Assembly: GCA_963402885.1 (NCBI GenBank)
Contig: OY727093.1
Span: forward strand, 2,480,001-2,544,000
Origin: Antedon bifida
Lineage: Eukaryota; Echinodermata; Crinoidea; Comatulida; Antedonidae
Reading direction: 5' to 3'
Length of the DNA stretch: 64,000 nucleotides
Under the pieces are notes generated by a model that saw only the letters and a list, made by a program, of their open reading frames with translations, searched no databases and was not told the origin of the DNA. Both the position numbers and the translations under genes were made by a program. Each line of letters starts with the position of its first letter. Positions within the stretch are counted from its first letter, which is position 1. Shown here one piece after another: positions 39,501-49,906 of this stretch.

Positions 39501-42500
39501 TAAGGAATACAGTCGTTGAACACCTTTAGCATACAGGCCCGTATGCAGCATTTATATTGGGGGGGTGCGAGTGAAGCGAGCTACAATGGCTGGGGGCCAG
39601 GGGGCCGGCAAGGGCCCCCGGTCAGGGTCCAGGGGCCGAAGGCCCAGGCAAAATTTGCGCTATTTGACGTTCTAAAGACTGATTTAAGACTCTTTGTTGT
39701 GGCTTGGGCTAGTTGAACGATGGACACCAGAACTTAACGCTTTCATGATGTTTAAAGGCCAACTTAGACAGCGTCGATTTTCCAGCAGCTTTCCGCTTTC
39801 TAGCTTCCTGCTTCCTTCCCATGTTTAGGCGCCGTATTCGATAGTGTCTGTATTTACCGCCGGTTGTCTGTATTTCCAGCAAATTACCGCCGGTTGTCTG
39901 TATTTCCAGCATGCAAAAACACTTTACCGCGTACCGCGTACATGAAGCGCTAAGCTATTGCTTGTCGTCACATGATCGACTGCGCATGTTTCACATCGAG
40001 TTTGTAGTCAGTTCAGATTCCGTAATTTAATTACCGGTATTTTTTCATTTTATATTAACATATTTTTGTTTGTATACCATTGATAATGTAAATTTTGTAT
40101 ATATATAATGATTGTCTTTAGTTAAACAAGACAAGAAAAAATACCAACCGAGGAAATAGTGGACCTTTTGGGACTTGGGGGGGTGCGTCTGCACCCAACG
40201 CACCCCCCCCCCCCCCTGGATACGGGCCTGGCATACACTTTGCACGTATGTGTATCCCAACTTAGATTCGTATCTATCCAAACCCTTAAATATTTATGAG
40301 ACTCTGGATTTTCAACATAATTTCCGTCAATAACAAGTGGAATGTGATTAACATTTTTTCTGAAGTCAAATATAAGCTCTTTTTTTTTAGAATTAATACA
40401 CAAATAATTAGTATTACACCAATCTAAAACCCTTGTTATTTCTTCTCTATATACAAATTCATCCCCTCCTGTAATAAGACCAGTCAAACACATGTCATCC
40501 GCAAACTTGATAATGTTACATGAATTAACATTACATCTTAAATCACTAACATATATTGAAAATAAAAGTGGGGATAACACACATCCTTGCGGTGTTCCAG
40601 TATTAGAGTCAATATAATTTGAATAAAAATTGTTAACCGTAACTCGTTGACTTCCTCAATAGTACACTTGGCCGAATAGTATTGAAAGCGGAACTGTAGT
40701 CAATAAACAATGATCTTACACTAATTTGGTTAGAAAGCCCTCGGGCCGAGATAACTAACACTCAGGGCTTTTGAATAGTATATGCCAATCTGTTCACATC
40801 AACATTAAAAAATTGTAAAAATATTCCTTTGGCCCAAAACCATAATTTTTGTAATGGATTGGCCAAAGATTACAAATAAATACTATTTTTAAATAGTATT
40901 TATTTGGCCCAAAACCATAATTTTTGTAAGGGTTTCGCCAAAGATTACAAATACTATTTTTAAATAGTATTTATTTGTAACCACAAATTTTTCGCAAGGC
41001 ACTTTTAAAATTAAGATTTGTGGTTTGGTTGATTGACCCTTTTATAGGGAATGTGAGATGCTTCATCGGTCTACAGTATTCATCAACTGGTTTCTATAGG
41101 GCCAAATTATTCATAATTGAAGTCAAATATATAACAATGACCTAAGATTGGCCTAAGATTTAACTTTAAACTGAGATTCCAAACAGTTGCATACACACAA
41201 TAAAGTAGAACCCCTCTTTGGGCCACCCCTATTCAGGGGACACTCCTATTCAGGTGACACCTCTATTCAGGGGACACCCCTATTCAGGGGACACCCCTAT
41301 TCAGGTGACACCGCTATTCAGGTGACACCCTTATTAAGGGGACACCTCGATTTAAGGACACTTCACTGTGAAACAAACAAGGGAAAATGTATTTTTTTAA
41401 ACTACAGACAACCCCTATTCAGGAGAAACTTTGTTGGGTCCCTAAAGGTGTCACCTTAATACTACCGTGTAAATAAACTAAAATAACTACATATCTACAG
41501 TCACCATTAACTGTATTCTTTAAAGATGTATTGTCCCTTTGACTAATTCCAAAAAAAAAAAAGATTTAGAAAAAAAGTGGGTCGTTTTGAAGTATCATAA
41601 TAGTTATTAACTTTCACCAAAAATTGAGTAAAAAAAAATAATTTAACTGAAATACAGACGTTTTTTTGTTCAAAAAATAACTTTGACTTCCAGTCAAAGT
41701 TTTCGATCAAAACATATCTCATAATACAACGCGCTTGTTTGGCTACTCTGTATGCATAATCATAAAACTTCCTCGCGATCTGTGTGAAAACACCTTCTCA
41801 ACCATGTAGACAGGCAGCCCAGAGACATTTGGTTAGATGAGCTAGGTACCAATATCTGACTATTTAAGTGTGTTGGGGGTCACTTGAAGTCAATGAAAAT
41901 GGGAGTCTGCCGGGTACCCCCTGCTGCGTCTAGACCGAGGGGACTCCGAAAGGTGCTAAAAAATCGGCACCGGTTAGATGAGAGAGATACCACCTAATTT
42001 TACCACCATGGGATGCCCATTGGCATCCTTATACCAGTATCACAAACGACAGACTTTTTGTCTGCTGCAATAGGCCCGCCAGACCCCCCGAGGGAGGGCC
42101 TAAAATGGGGCTAGCATAGATGAGTGAGGTACCACTCAAAATTAATGCCAAATGAACAAGTTGTGTTCATACAATACTAAATGGATAACAACAGACTAAT
42201 TGTCTGCTGCACCCCAAGTACCAGACACCCTAAAGTTAGACCCCCCTTCCCCCAACTAGCCCAGCTTAGATATTGTAGATACCACCAGCAACCAATGTTA
42301 TATGATTTAGCACATTGTAAGCAATACCAAATGACCTATTACAGACTATCTGTACACTGCCTTCAGGCCCGTAGTCAGGGGGGGGGGGGGTTTATGGTTC
42401 GGGCGAACCCCCCTTTACAGCGAAGTCCCGATGAAGGTACTTTTGGTACGGTAATACATTCTAATAACTGTACTCAATTAATGTAAATTAATTATCAATT

Positions 42501-45500
42501 AATAATTTTAAAAAGTTATACAAAAAATGTGAAGCTGTTGCTATAAATATATTGAGCAAAAGGTTAAATTGTATAATTTGGAATTCAGATGTTAAAACCA
42601 CAATTTCCAAAAATTCATTTTTATTTATCCACTATAAACTTTACAAGAGTGTTGTTTTAAACCACACTCCAAATAAAACAAAGAAAATAATGATAGGACA
42701 TTTGCAGAAAGAAGCAAACTTTGCTCTGCTACCGGTGTAACACGGTTCAAATTTCGGAACGTCTATAAATTACTACGGAAATTCGGCCTAATATTTACGA
42801 ACGTACGGAAATGAAGATAAATAGGGTACTACACGCATCGGAAATACAAAACTATAGGCCTACGCACAATTATGATTTGGCCTAAAAATTGGCCTTAGAT
42901 TATGAAAAACCCCCGGCAAAACGCAATAATTATGGACAAATCGATTATTAGCCTTGGCAATATGCCTAATATTTAAAAGGAATGAATGTAGGCTATATTT
43001 CGTTTGTCGATGAATTTTTGAATTCAATCAAAATGTTATTGTTATACTACTATATTGTTGAAAAATGGATTGCCTGATATGAAAATGGATTGATAGTAAA
43101 ACGTAATAAAGATACGTTCTTGTCTGGTTATTAGGTATTCATGCTCTGATGAAGCAGAGGATTATTTTTATAGCGTTCCATTTAAAATAAATTTTATTAC
43201 AAAGAAATATTTTGGTTGTGAAGGTCGTTTTAACAATTAGGCTTAGACATTCAACAGTGATAAAAAGTATGATCGTTTTGTTCAATGGTAGCATGCTGCA
43301 TGAGAGTGTTTTTCCGGCCAATTAGAGGTGCCATTTATCATGAATGTTATGTGCCCTGGCCTTGGCCCTGGCAGACCCCTCTAAAGTTCGACTATTCGAC
43401 CCCATTTACCCCAAGTATAGCCTACCTTAGATAGTGTAGATACCACCAGCAGCAAAAAAAACCCACAAAACAACATGTTTAATCGAACTAACACCAAACA
43501 ATTGAAAATATATCCCATCAATGATGATAAAATGACCATTACCATTCTAAAGGGAAAATAGTTTAAGAGTTTCACTTAAAACTTATATAAGCCAAATAAT
43601 AAATACTTTTCAATGCATGAGATTGTTGGAATCTACCTAAAAAAAGTCTGTCGTTTGTGATTCTGGTATAAGGATGCCAATGGGCATCCCGTGGTGGTAA
43701 AATTAGGTGGTATCTCTCTCATCTAACCGGTGCCGATTTTTTAGCACATTTCGGGGTCCCCCCGGTCTAGACGCAGCAGGGGGTACCCGGCAGACTCCCA
43801 TTTTCATTGACTTCAAGTGACCCCCAACACACTTAAATAGTCAGATATTGGTACCTAGCTCATCTAACCAAATGTCTCTGGGCTGCCGGTCTAATGAGGA
43901 GTTGTAAAGAATCCTAATTAGCATCATGCATACTCGTGGTTTGAAATCTTTGTTTACTTTCGTCCGCAACGAAATGTAATCAAATTAATTTACCTGTTAA
44001 TTACGTAAACTTGTTTTTTTTTTTGGCTCGAATTTTAACGGCTTTTTAATGATTTGATTTACTGTGTACTTGTATATATTATATTGTTGTTAGATTCTTT
44101 TGAATTTTTACTTTGTACGTTGTTTGCAGAATTATTCAAGAGTTGACTGCCTTCTGTTTGTACTATTTATGTGTTTTTTTATGAATAAATACCTATATAT
44201 ATATATTATACAATTAAAAAGCACTTTTTTCAAGATGTATTGTCCCTTTGACCAATTCCAAAAAAATAAAAAAATAAATATTTTCCAGTCAAAGTTTTTA
44301 ATCAAAACATATCTCATAATGCAACGCGCTTGTTTGGCTACTCTGTATGCGTAATCATAAAACTTTCTCGCAATCTGTGTGAGAACACCTTCTCAACCAT
44401 GACGAGTTGTAAACAATGCTAATTAGCATCATGCATAATGCATACTCGTGGTTTGAAATCTTTGTTTACTTTTGTTCGCGACGATTTTCCAGACGAAATG
44501 TAATCAAATTAATTTACCTGTTAATTACGTAAACTTGTAGTTTTTGGCTCGAATTTTCGACTTAAAGTGAATAACTTTAATATTACTTTGATATGGCCAA
44601 TTTAAATTTAGAATATTTTGACCTTCATTTTTTGTGTTCAAGGGACAATACATCTTTAAATGTTTCAATGATTCACCCAAGCAAATTTGTTATCTTACTT
44701 ATTTAATGTAGATAATTAATTTTCATGGACTCAAACGCGCCCCTTCTGGTGGTAAGAGCATGTTTGTGGACGGATTTAAAATAGCGAATGATCTGAAAGC
44801 ATCTGACCCGGACGCGCATCGACTCCTATGTACTGGTGTGATGTCCTTTGGATTAGTTGGTTTTGACTGCGGAAGACACTTTGACAATAGAGGACAATCA
44901 AAGATCATAAAGTATGATGTAATAATTATTACGGTTATACATCTCATTTCATATTGCATGATGGTATGGTAGCAGGAGCGGATTTAGGCGGGGGCTAAAC
45001 AGGCTTTATCCCAGCTAAAATTTCACTTTTTAAAATAAAATAATGACTTTTTTTATTTTTCTGCAACCTGATGGGACGTTTTTATCATTTATGAAGTATT
45101 TAGCCTCCCTAATCTATAATGCTGGATCTGCCCCAGGTAGTTAGTTTGACACATTTCATGAATGGTAGTTAACAAAACAGTGTTCTCTTCCACTGTGGTA
45201 CAAAAGTCTTGAAAAAAATCATACCAAGCAAGATTTTACTGGAAAATACCGGCAACACTGGCAGAAACCATTTTTACTTGCTTTGTTTGTTAGTGTCCAC
45301 AATTTTAAATTATTGTCCTGAATTTTTGGGAGTATATACTTACAGAACATGCCTTTATAAAATTTATATATTGCTCACATCACAAAAGCTTATTATATTA
45401 AAATCTGATTTACCTGTACCTTTAATATAATATACAGTATTAGCATGATATCTGTAGTTAGCCCTCTCTTTTGTACCTAATTTTTTTTCTCATTGAAAAA

Positions 45501-48207
45501 CGGGTGCGTTTATTAATTGTATACTAACACTGTATACTGCTAATTTCCTCTTGAAAAATTGTATAAAAGCGATTTTAATAAAATGGTTTACAAATTTTAC
45601 GATAGCCTTGATAAAGATGGACAGGTTGGAAAAATTTCATTTAGCCAGCATGTTCGTAAAGAAGGTATTGCAAAGATCCCGATGGAGCAAGTGCGATCGT
45701 TCTACAAAGCCGTTCAGAAGTTTGCCAGCGCGATATATGCGCCAGAGAACTTGGTGAAATTCATGATAGAAGAAGGTGGGATTTTGAAAATTTCAATATT
45801 AAATAATATTGGCATAATTTCATTAATTTTTCATTTATTATTCTTTATTTCATAATCAAATGTACATATACAATATTACAGATACAAAGCTCTTTAACTA
45901 ATATACATAATTACATAATAAAACAATACAATAAAAATACAAAAGCCCAAGGACCACAAACTGGTAATACGTGTACATTAAATCTCTCGGAGTAAAAATC
46001 CCCAGTTTGCATCCATTGATGAGTCGTAAAAGGCATTTCTCATAATGCACATAACCAGCATATTATTAGAGTGGTTGACTCTTAGTGAGAAACAATAAAT
46101 AGATTTTCTGATGTTTTCTTTGAAAGATAATAAACCATTTCTAAGGGTATGTTCAGATCCATGGAGTTATGCTTTCGTATCGTAAACAGTGTCATATTAT
46201 AATTAGCGTCGTAACAGCAAAGTGTTCAGATTTGCCTAGCTAACGAACTGAAGTGTCACTGATTTGGGTGAACATCTGGTATGCAGGAGTAAATTTGATT
46301 GGTTACAGGTCAAAATTGTTGATGCATGACTTTCGTATCATAAGCGGCGTCCACTAATCTTGTACCTTGAGCTGTCGTAACGAACGAAAGAGTAGTGTCG
46401 TACGAGGTGGCTTCCACTAATCTATTCCTGGTTCAGACCTATGGAGTTGTACGCCGCGTACAATACGAAAGCATAACTCCGTAGGTCTGAACAGGCCCTC
46501 ACAAACACAGCTGATGCACTATTATGTCGTGGTAAATTAAGTGTCATACTTATTGTATTGTAATAAAAATACTTCAGGCTCACCATTAAGTTTGCATCGT
46601 TTTGGACAAAATAACATGCATACAGATTTGTTTAAATTGTATATGATATCATGATTAGACGCATATTCCTCACAGGTATCAACAAGCCCCTGCCACCCAG
46701 ATAAGGATGGGGCAAGTATCACCATATCATCAACATATAACTGAGATTGTTTATTTTAACATCTGAGATAATACAGCCATATTTTATTTAGATCATCAAT
46801 GTAAATGACCCCACCTTGCCTAACACCATTGGATACAGTGAAATGCTTTGAGTAAGTTTTTCCCCAACGTACAATGAAACACTGATTATTATACCAAACC
46901 ATCAATATTTTAACAATAGTAGGATAATAATAATAATAACTTTATTGATAAACACTTTTGGATCAGTGGAGTGGTGCAGTCAACTTAAACTAGATACAAA
47001 AAAAACATTATAAACCAAACAAATGTACGATGCATATCCTTATTAATAAGCTTTTTGAATAAATAATAATCAATGATTAACTCTGTCAAACAGTTTCGAG
47101 GCATCTATAAAACAGCAGTAAACCGGGCTACCATTTCTATTATAGTAATCAATTACTTGTTTAAGCACATAAATACAGGTATCAGTTGAGTGAACTTTAT
47201 TGAAAGCAAATTACCTGAATTAAGAACATCATATGAGTATTTAACTAGAAGGTTTTTTTTTTTTTTATTTTTTTATTTCTTTTTTTTTGTGGACCTTGAT
47301 CTTTGACCCGAACCCTTCAAAATTTAACCACAATTATATGATGAGTCATTGATCATTGTGGCTAAGTTTGGTGAGAATCAGATAAAAACTGTGGTCTCTA
47401 GGCAGTAAAATAGTTTTTTGTTAGTTGTGACCTTGACCTATGACCTTTTTCCTCAAATTCAAACTTGTCTGAGCTTTTGAGGCATAGATCATTGTGTCCA
47501 AATTCCTCCATGCATAAAGTAAGCTTATCAACGCAACTTTTAGCGGAGTAATATTAAAATTATCATGACCATGAGTTTGTCAATAACAAATTGTTTATCG
47601 GTATCATTTTTAACATAATTAAAAATATCAGAAAAATGATCTGCCCAGAAATTACATATATCATCTTCACCTTTAGCGTTATCAATACTATCAGGGAGAG
47701 GCATATGAACTGAGTTTTGCTTCCTAATATTTTTCCAGAAACCAGTAAAATCATTTTCGGAAAGAGACTCTGCTGTAACATCAGCTTTACTTTGTTCTTT
47801 ATTCGCTTTAATAATAATAATGCATATGTGTAAGCACTTACAAACATATTGTTAGGTTTTTCTTTTGAGTTCCACTTTCGTCCGTCAGTCATTTTATCAT
47901 CTTTTTTTATTGTATTTATGTGTTCTTAACGAAATAAATAATGAAAAAGGTAGATAATACTTACTAATGGGATATATTAGGTCACTTTTAGTAACTCTTT
48001 AGTTATTCTTTAAAACATAATGCACTTGACTTCTTAATTGTAGGTGATATGGTGACAGTTGATAACGATCGAGTGCTACATGGGCGTGAAGAATTCCAAA
48101 CAGACGGAAGTAAAGAAAGGACCCTCCACGGAGCTTATTTCGATCACGATGAATTTGAATCTAGACTACGAATTTTAAGCAAACAATTCTCTAAGGAACA
48201 AAATTAA
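36584..48207 (+). CDS. Gamma-butyrobetaine dioxygenase (BBOX1-like)
   Basis: Five coding exons: 36584-37248, 38854-38959, 44712-44911, 45606-45775 and 48044-48207 (TAA). The total is 1305 bases, 434 residues; all junctions are GT/AG and in phase. The family hydroxylates gamma-butyrobetaine to L-carnitine, the last step of carnitine synthesis, using Fe(II) and 2-oxoglutarate. The zinc-site residues are present: C85, C87 and C90 in WLRDNCRCASC, and H129. The iron facial triad is H246 and D248 (LHTDYTF) and H393 (VLHGREEF), with a probable 2-oxoglutarate Arg at 406. Human BBOX1 has 387 residues; the extra length is mostly an amino-terminal basic, amphipathic leader (MVTSYAFSASRNIFFKLIKQ) that looks mitochondrial. 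The related TMLHE is the main alternative, but the zinc-motif region and exon-3 sequence fit BBOX1 better. Confidence 0.93.
37249..38853 (+). other. BBOX1 intron 1
   Basis: Non-coding. Over half of it is the inverted-repeat element at 37661-38515. The remainder is AT-rich with no further recognisable feature. Confidence 0.7.
37661..38515. mobile_element. 855-bp foldback element with 8-bp target duplication
   Basis: Terminal sequence ggcgctagttccgtttcgca is mirrored exactly by tgcgaaacggaactagcgcc. The arms stay complementary for about 340 bases each (tcatttatttcgactcaaaa; cacatcggttcg; tgcatttattggtgaaaatt), leaving a centre of about 170 bases. The 8-bp duplication gacataat is present at 37653-37660 and 38516-38523. 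No ORF of note. An 8-bp duplication fits hAT-type or TU-type movement; the ends do not let me choose. Confidence 0.88.
38994..40760 (-). mobile_element. LINE (CR1/L2-like) remnant, interrupted
   Basis: On the minus strand, reverse-transcriptase motifs are visible: FIDYSSAFNTI (palm motif A) near 40690, PLLFSIYVSDL and FADDMCLTGL (the catalytic Asp pair) near 40480-40560, and a KKKELIFDFRKN-type segment. The carboxy-terminal part continues at 39421-39164 after the insertion at 39534-40230. The 3' end carries a gaatctgaatctag-type tail near 38994-39005. Frameshifts and stops show it is dead. It lies antisense in BBOX1 intron 2. Confidence 0.8.
39534..40230. mobile_element. inverted-repeat element inserted in the LINE (CAGGCCCGTA ends)
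   Basis: Left end caggcccgtatgcag, right end ctggatacgggcctg, with G-rich subterminal runs (ggggggtgcg and its complement). The short duplication gcata occurs on both sides (39529-39533 and 40231-40235), and LINE sequence continues on each side, so insertion postdates the LINE. The interior has a GC-rich gggggccagggggccgg patch and two tandem ttaccgccggttgtctgtat units at 39852-39905. No transposase seen. Confidence 0.75.
41205..41460 (+). repeat. CCCCTATTCAGGGGACAC tandem array
   Basis: About eight copies of a 15-18 base unit (ggggacacccctattca) in a row. The 90-codon ORF over it is a repeat translation, not a gene. Single or double units of the same kind occur elsewhere in the window. Confidence 0.75.
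41524..44038. mobile_element. AGATGTATTGTCC-type element, copy 1, split by a foldback insertion
   Basis: The left end agatgtattgtccctttg follows TTAA at 41520-41523. The body (tctcataatacaacgcgctt, gtttggctactctgtatgca) runs to accatg at 41806, is broken by the element at 41807-43893, and resumes with aggagttgtaaagaatccta until about 44038, where similarity to copy 2 ends. The right terminus is missing. Confidence 0.75.
41807..43893. mobile_element. 2.1-kb foldback element with ATG target duplication
   Basis: Ends tagacaggcagcccagagac and gtctctgggctgccggtcta are inverted with one mismatch. The arms extend about 240 bases (aagtgtgttgggggtcactt, taccccctgctgcgtctaga, ggtgccgattttttagca, ggcatcc...). 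ATG flanks both sides (41804-41806 and 43894-43896). The neighbouring copy of the host element has the uninterrupted site (accatgacgagttg), confirming the borders. The centre has two diverged direct modules (ccaccagcag, gtagatacc) and no transposase ORF. Confidence 0.85.
44233..44655. mobile_element. AGATGTATTGTCC-type element, copy 2
   Basis: Left end aagatgtattgtcccttt, right end aagggacaatacatct followed by TTAA at 44656-44659. It is nearly the same as copy 1 through the middle (tctcataatgcaacgcgctt, aatttacctgttaattacgt) but uninterrupted. It ends only about 50 bases before BBOX1 exon 3. Confidence 0.8.
44912..45605 (+). other. BBOX1 intron 3
   Basis: Non-coding. A degraded inverted-repeat transposon spans about 44973-45136 (ggagcggatttaggcggggg on the left, ggatctgcccc on the right). 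Nothing else is seen. Confidence 0.55.
45820..47900 (-). mobile_element. LINE reverse-transcriptase remnant, fragmented
   Basis: Minus-strand fragments in the order of a LINE ORF2: DGRKWNSKEKPNN near 47880, WKNIRKQ near 47730, VLKQVIDYYNRNGSPVYC then FIDASKLFDRVNH near 47090-47170, TVSNGVRQGGV near 46830, and LNKSVCMLFCPKRCKLNG near 46610. A short (aat)n-tailed insertion lies at 46921-47049 and a MITE at 46144-46499. Frameshifts throughout make it non-functional. The 3' end is probably near 45820-45880. Confidence 0.75.
46144..46499. mobile_element. MITE with GTTCAGACCTATGGAGTTATGC-type ends, inside the LINE
   Basis: Left end agggtatgttcagatccatg, then gagttatgctttcgtatcgt. The right end mirrors it (cgaaagcataactccgtagg, tctgaacaggccct). 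Inner direct and inverted copies (aacgaacgaaag, gtcgtacgagg) are present. No ORF. LINE sequence continues on both sides. Confidence 0.7.
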
Positions 48208-48306
48208 ATGCATATAGATAAATTTACATACTGTACAGTCAACTCTCCCAAAACCAGACTTTTCTTGAGGTCCAAAAGGTCACAAATTCATTTTTACCAT
48301 TAAAAA

Positions 48307-48632
48307 GTGAGTGGCCAAGCGGTTAAGACAGTGGAAACGTAATTACGTAGCCTTAATATCGGCAAGGGTTCGAGGCTCACTCGCTCCATGGTTCTGGTGG
48401 TAGAGTCTTCTCGGATAAGGACTATAAATGGTAGGTCCAGTGTACACAACTAGCTCGTGTGCACTTTAAAGAACCTAGTACATCTTTCGAGACGAGTAGG
48501 GGGTTACCCTGGTGTACTAGTCCATACAAACACTGTCACACACAGCCACTGTGCAATTGGGACTGGATCGTTTTAGAGGTGTTTACCACCTGTTGGTCCA
48601 GATCCAGTGAGAAAAAAAAAATAAATAAAAAC
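48307..48632 (+). mobile_element. tRNA-Leu/Ser-headed SINE with Deu-type core
   Basis: The head gagtggccaagcggttaaga is a type-2 tRNA A-box region and gggttcgaggctc a B-box, with spacing that allows a long variable arm. The body contains cttctcggataaggactata, gtgtgcactttaaagaacct and gagtagggggttaccctggt, a pattern shared with the element at 54731. It ends in an A-rich tail near 48610-48632. It lies sense in the probable 3' UTR of BBOX1. Confidence 0.78.
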
Positions 48633-48751
48633 ACATACTGAATACCACACTGTCTGGAAAGTCAGACATGTCATGCCAGCCCAAAGGTGTCTGGTATTAG
48701 AAGAGTTGACTGTATAAGTTTGTGTGTGTTGGTAGTGTACATATCATGTTG

Positions 48752-48757
48752 AATAAA
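48752..48757 (+). promoter_or_regulatory. polyadenylation signal for BBOX1
   Basis: aataaa about 545 bases after the BBOX1 stop, just past the SINE. A transcript ending here would include the whole SINE. Confidence 0.4.
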
Positions 48758-49333
48758 ACAGGTGGGAGTTTTTCGATTCCGCAATGTGAATTGAATAACC
48801 CAGTATTAAGTAACCCTTAAAGGATAGCTCTGGGGTTAAAATTTCTATTATATTATAACTATAAGCCTTTGCAACAACATAACAGAACTAACATAGTATA
48901 AAACTAATTCCAAATAACAGTATTAGCATTGTAAAATAAGCCCGTTTTTGGTGGCGCTTCAGCTAAGGGATAATAGGATATATTATTGTAACCTACAAAA
49001 ATGTACGATTAAGAAACATAGTACGGTTTTAAATAATTTTAATAGTAATCTTATTTATAAATTATGAACATAAATGTGTACATAATCATAAAATATCATT
49101 CAGATCCTCATATATAAAATAATACAATTATGATTTAAGCTAATCATTTAACATTTTTAATAAACAACAAGAAATATGCTGATGACTGTATTATTGTTCA
49201 ACAATGTAATGCTTGTACAAATCTCTAGTAAGAATGAAAGTATGACATACAGTATGAACACAGTGAAATATGAGCTACGGTTGATGTACGCACACAATAT
49301 AGTAGTAGTAGCATTAGTACCAAAGCGATTAGT

Positions 49334-49906
49334 TGAAAAGTACATAAATAGCTGCGCTCGACATAACTCACACAATACTCTACACTAGTAGATGGACTGC
49401 AGTCAATTGTTTAAAGCGTACTCAGTACAGAACTAGCTGCGCTCTATGTAAACGCGCACAATACTCTACACTAGTAGACAGACTGAAGCCAATTGTTGAA
49501 AGCGTATTCAGTACAGAAGTAGCTGCGCTCTATGTAAACGCGCACAATACTCTACACTAGTAGACAGACTGAAGCCAATTGTTGAAAGCGTATTCAGTAC
49601 AGAAGTAGCTGCGCTCTATGTAAACGCGCACGATACTCTACACTAGTAGACAGACTGAAGCCAATTGTTGAAAGCGTATTCAGTACAGAAGTAGCTGCGC
49701 TCTATGTAAACGCGCACAATACTCTACACTAGTAGACAGACTGCAGTCAATTGTTTAAAGCGTACTCAGTACAGAAATAGCTGCGCTTGATATTCATAAA
49801 CGTACACAATACTCAACAGTAGTAGGGCCAAAGTGAAGTGTTGATAGACTTACACAGTACAAAAGTATGGCTACACTCGACACAAACGCTTACAAATTAC
49901 TCTAGT
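49334..49906. repeat. 86-bp tandem array, about six copies
   Basis: tacactagtaga occurs at 49381, 49467, 49553, 49639 and 49725, an exact 86-base period, with a partial unit before and diverged units after. Units contain ccaattgttgaaagcgtatt, agctgcgctctatgtaaacg and cgcacaatactc. The inner three are almost identical. Confidence 0.9.

Larger units (their letters stand above)
38960..44711 (+). other. BBOX1 intron 2, a nest of mobile elements
   Basis: In order: LINE 3' end (minus) at about 38994-39533, an inverted-repeat element inserted in it at 39534-40230, LINE reverse-transcriptase remnant at 40236-40760, a duplicated aaccataatttttgtaa/aaatagtatttatttg passage at 40830-40985, the CCCCTATTCAGGGG array at 41205-41460, a TTAA element at 41524-44038 carrying a foldback insertion at 41807-43893, and a second copy of that element at 44233-44655. 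No exon is visible in the intron, and the flanking exons join in phase without one. Confidence 0.75.
45776..48043 (+). other. BBOX1 intron 4, mostly LINE remnant
   Basis: A second dead LINE lies antisense from about 45820 to 47900 and is broken by a MITE at 46144-46499 and other insertions. Between its pieces are an attttt-rich run near 47255-47290 and a repeat with gaccttgacctatgacc near 47455-47475. Confidence 0.65.

Noticed and set aside
40122..40580. 152-codon ORF as a host gene
   Set aside because: It is a non-LTR reverse-transcriptase fragment (FADD motif) fused by chance to sequence of an inserted element at its carboxy end.
41187..41459. 90-codon ORF with a GDTPIQGTPLF-like repeat
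   Set aside because: Translation of the ccccta/ttcagggg tandem array.
47563..47892. 109-codon ORF as a host gene
   Set aside because: The start is LINE ORF2 sequence (DGRKWNSKEKPNN) and the rest is a frameshifted reading of the same dead LINE.
48307..48385. A functional tRNA-Leu or tRNA-Ser gene
   Set aside because: A- and B-boxes are present, but the acceptor stem and anticodon arm do not pair cleanly and a SINE body with an A-rich tail follows.
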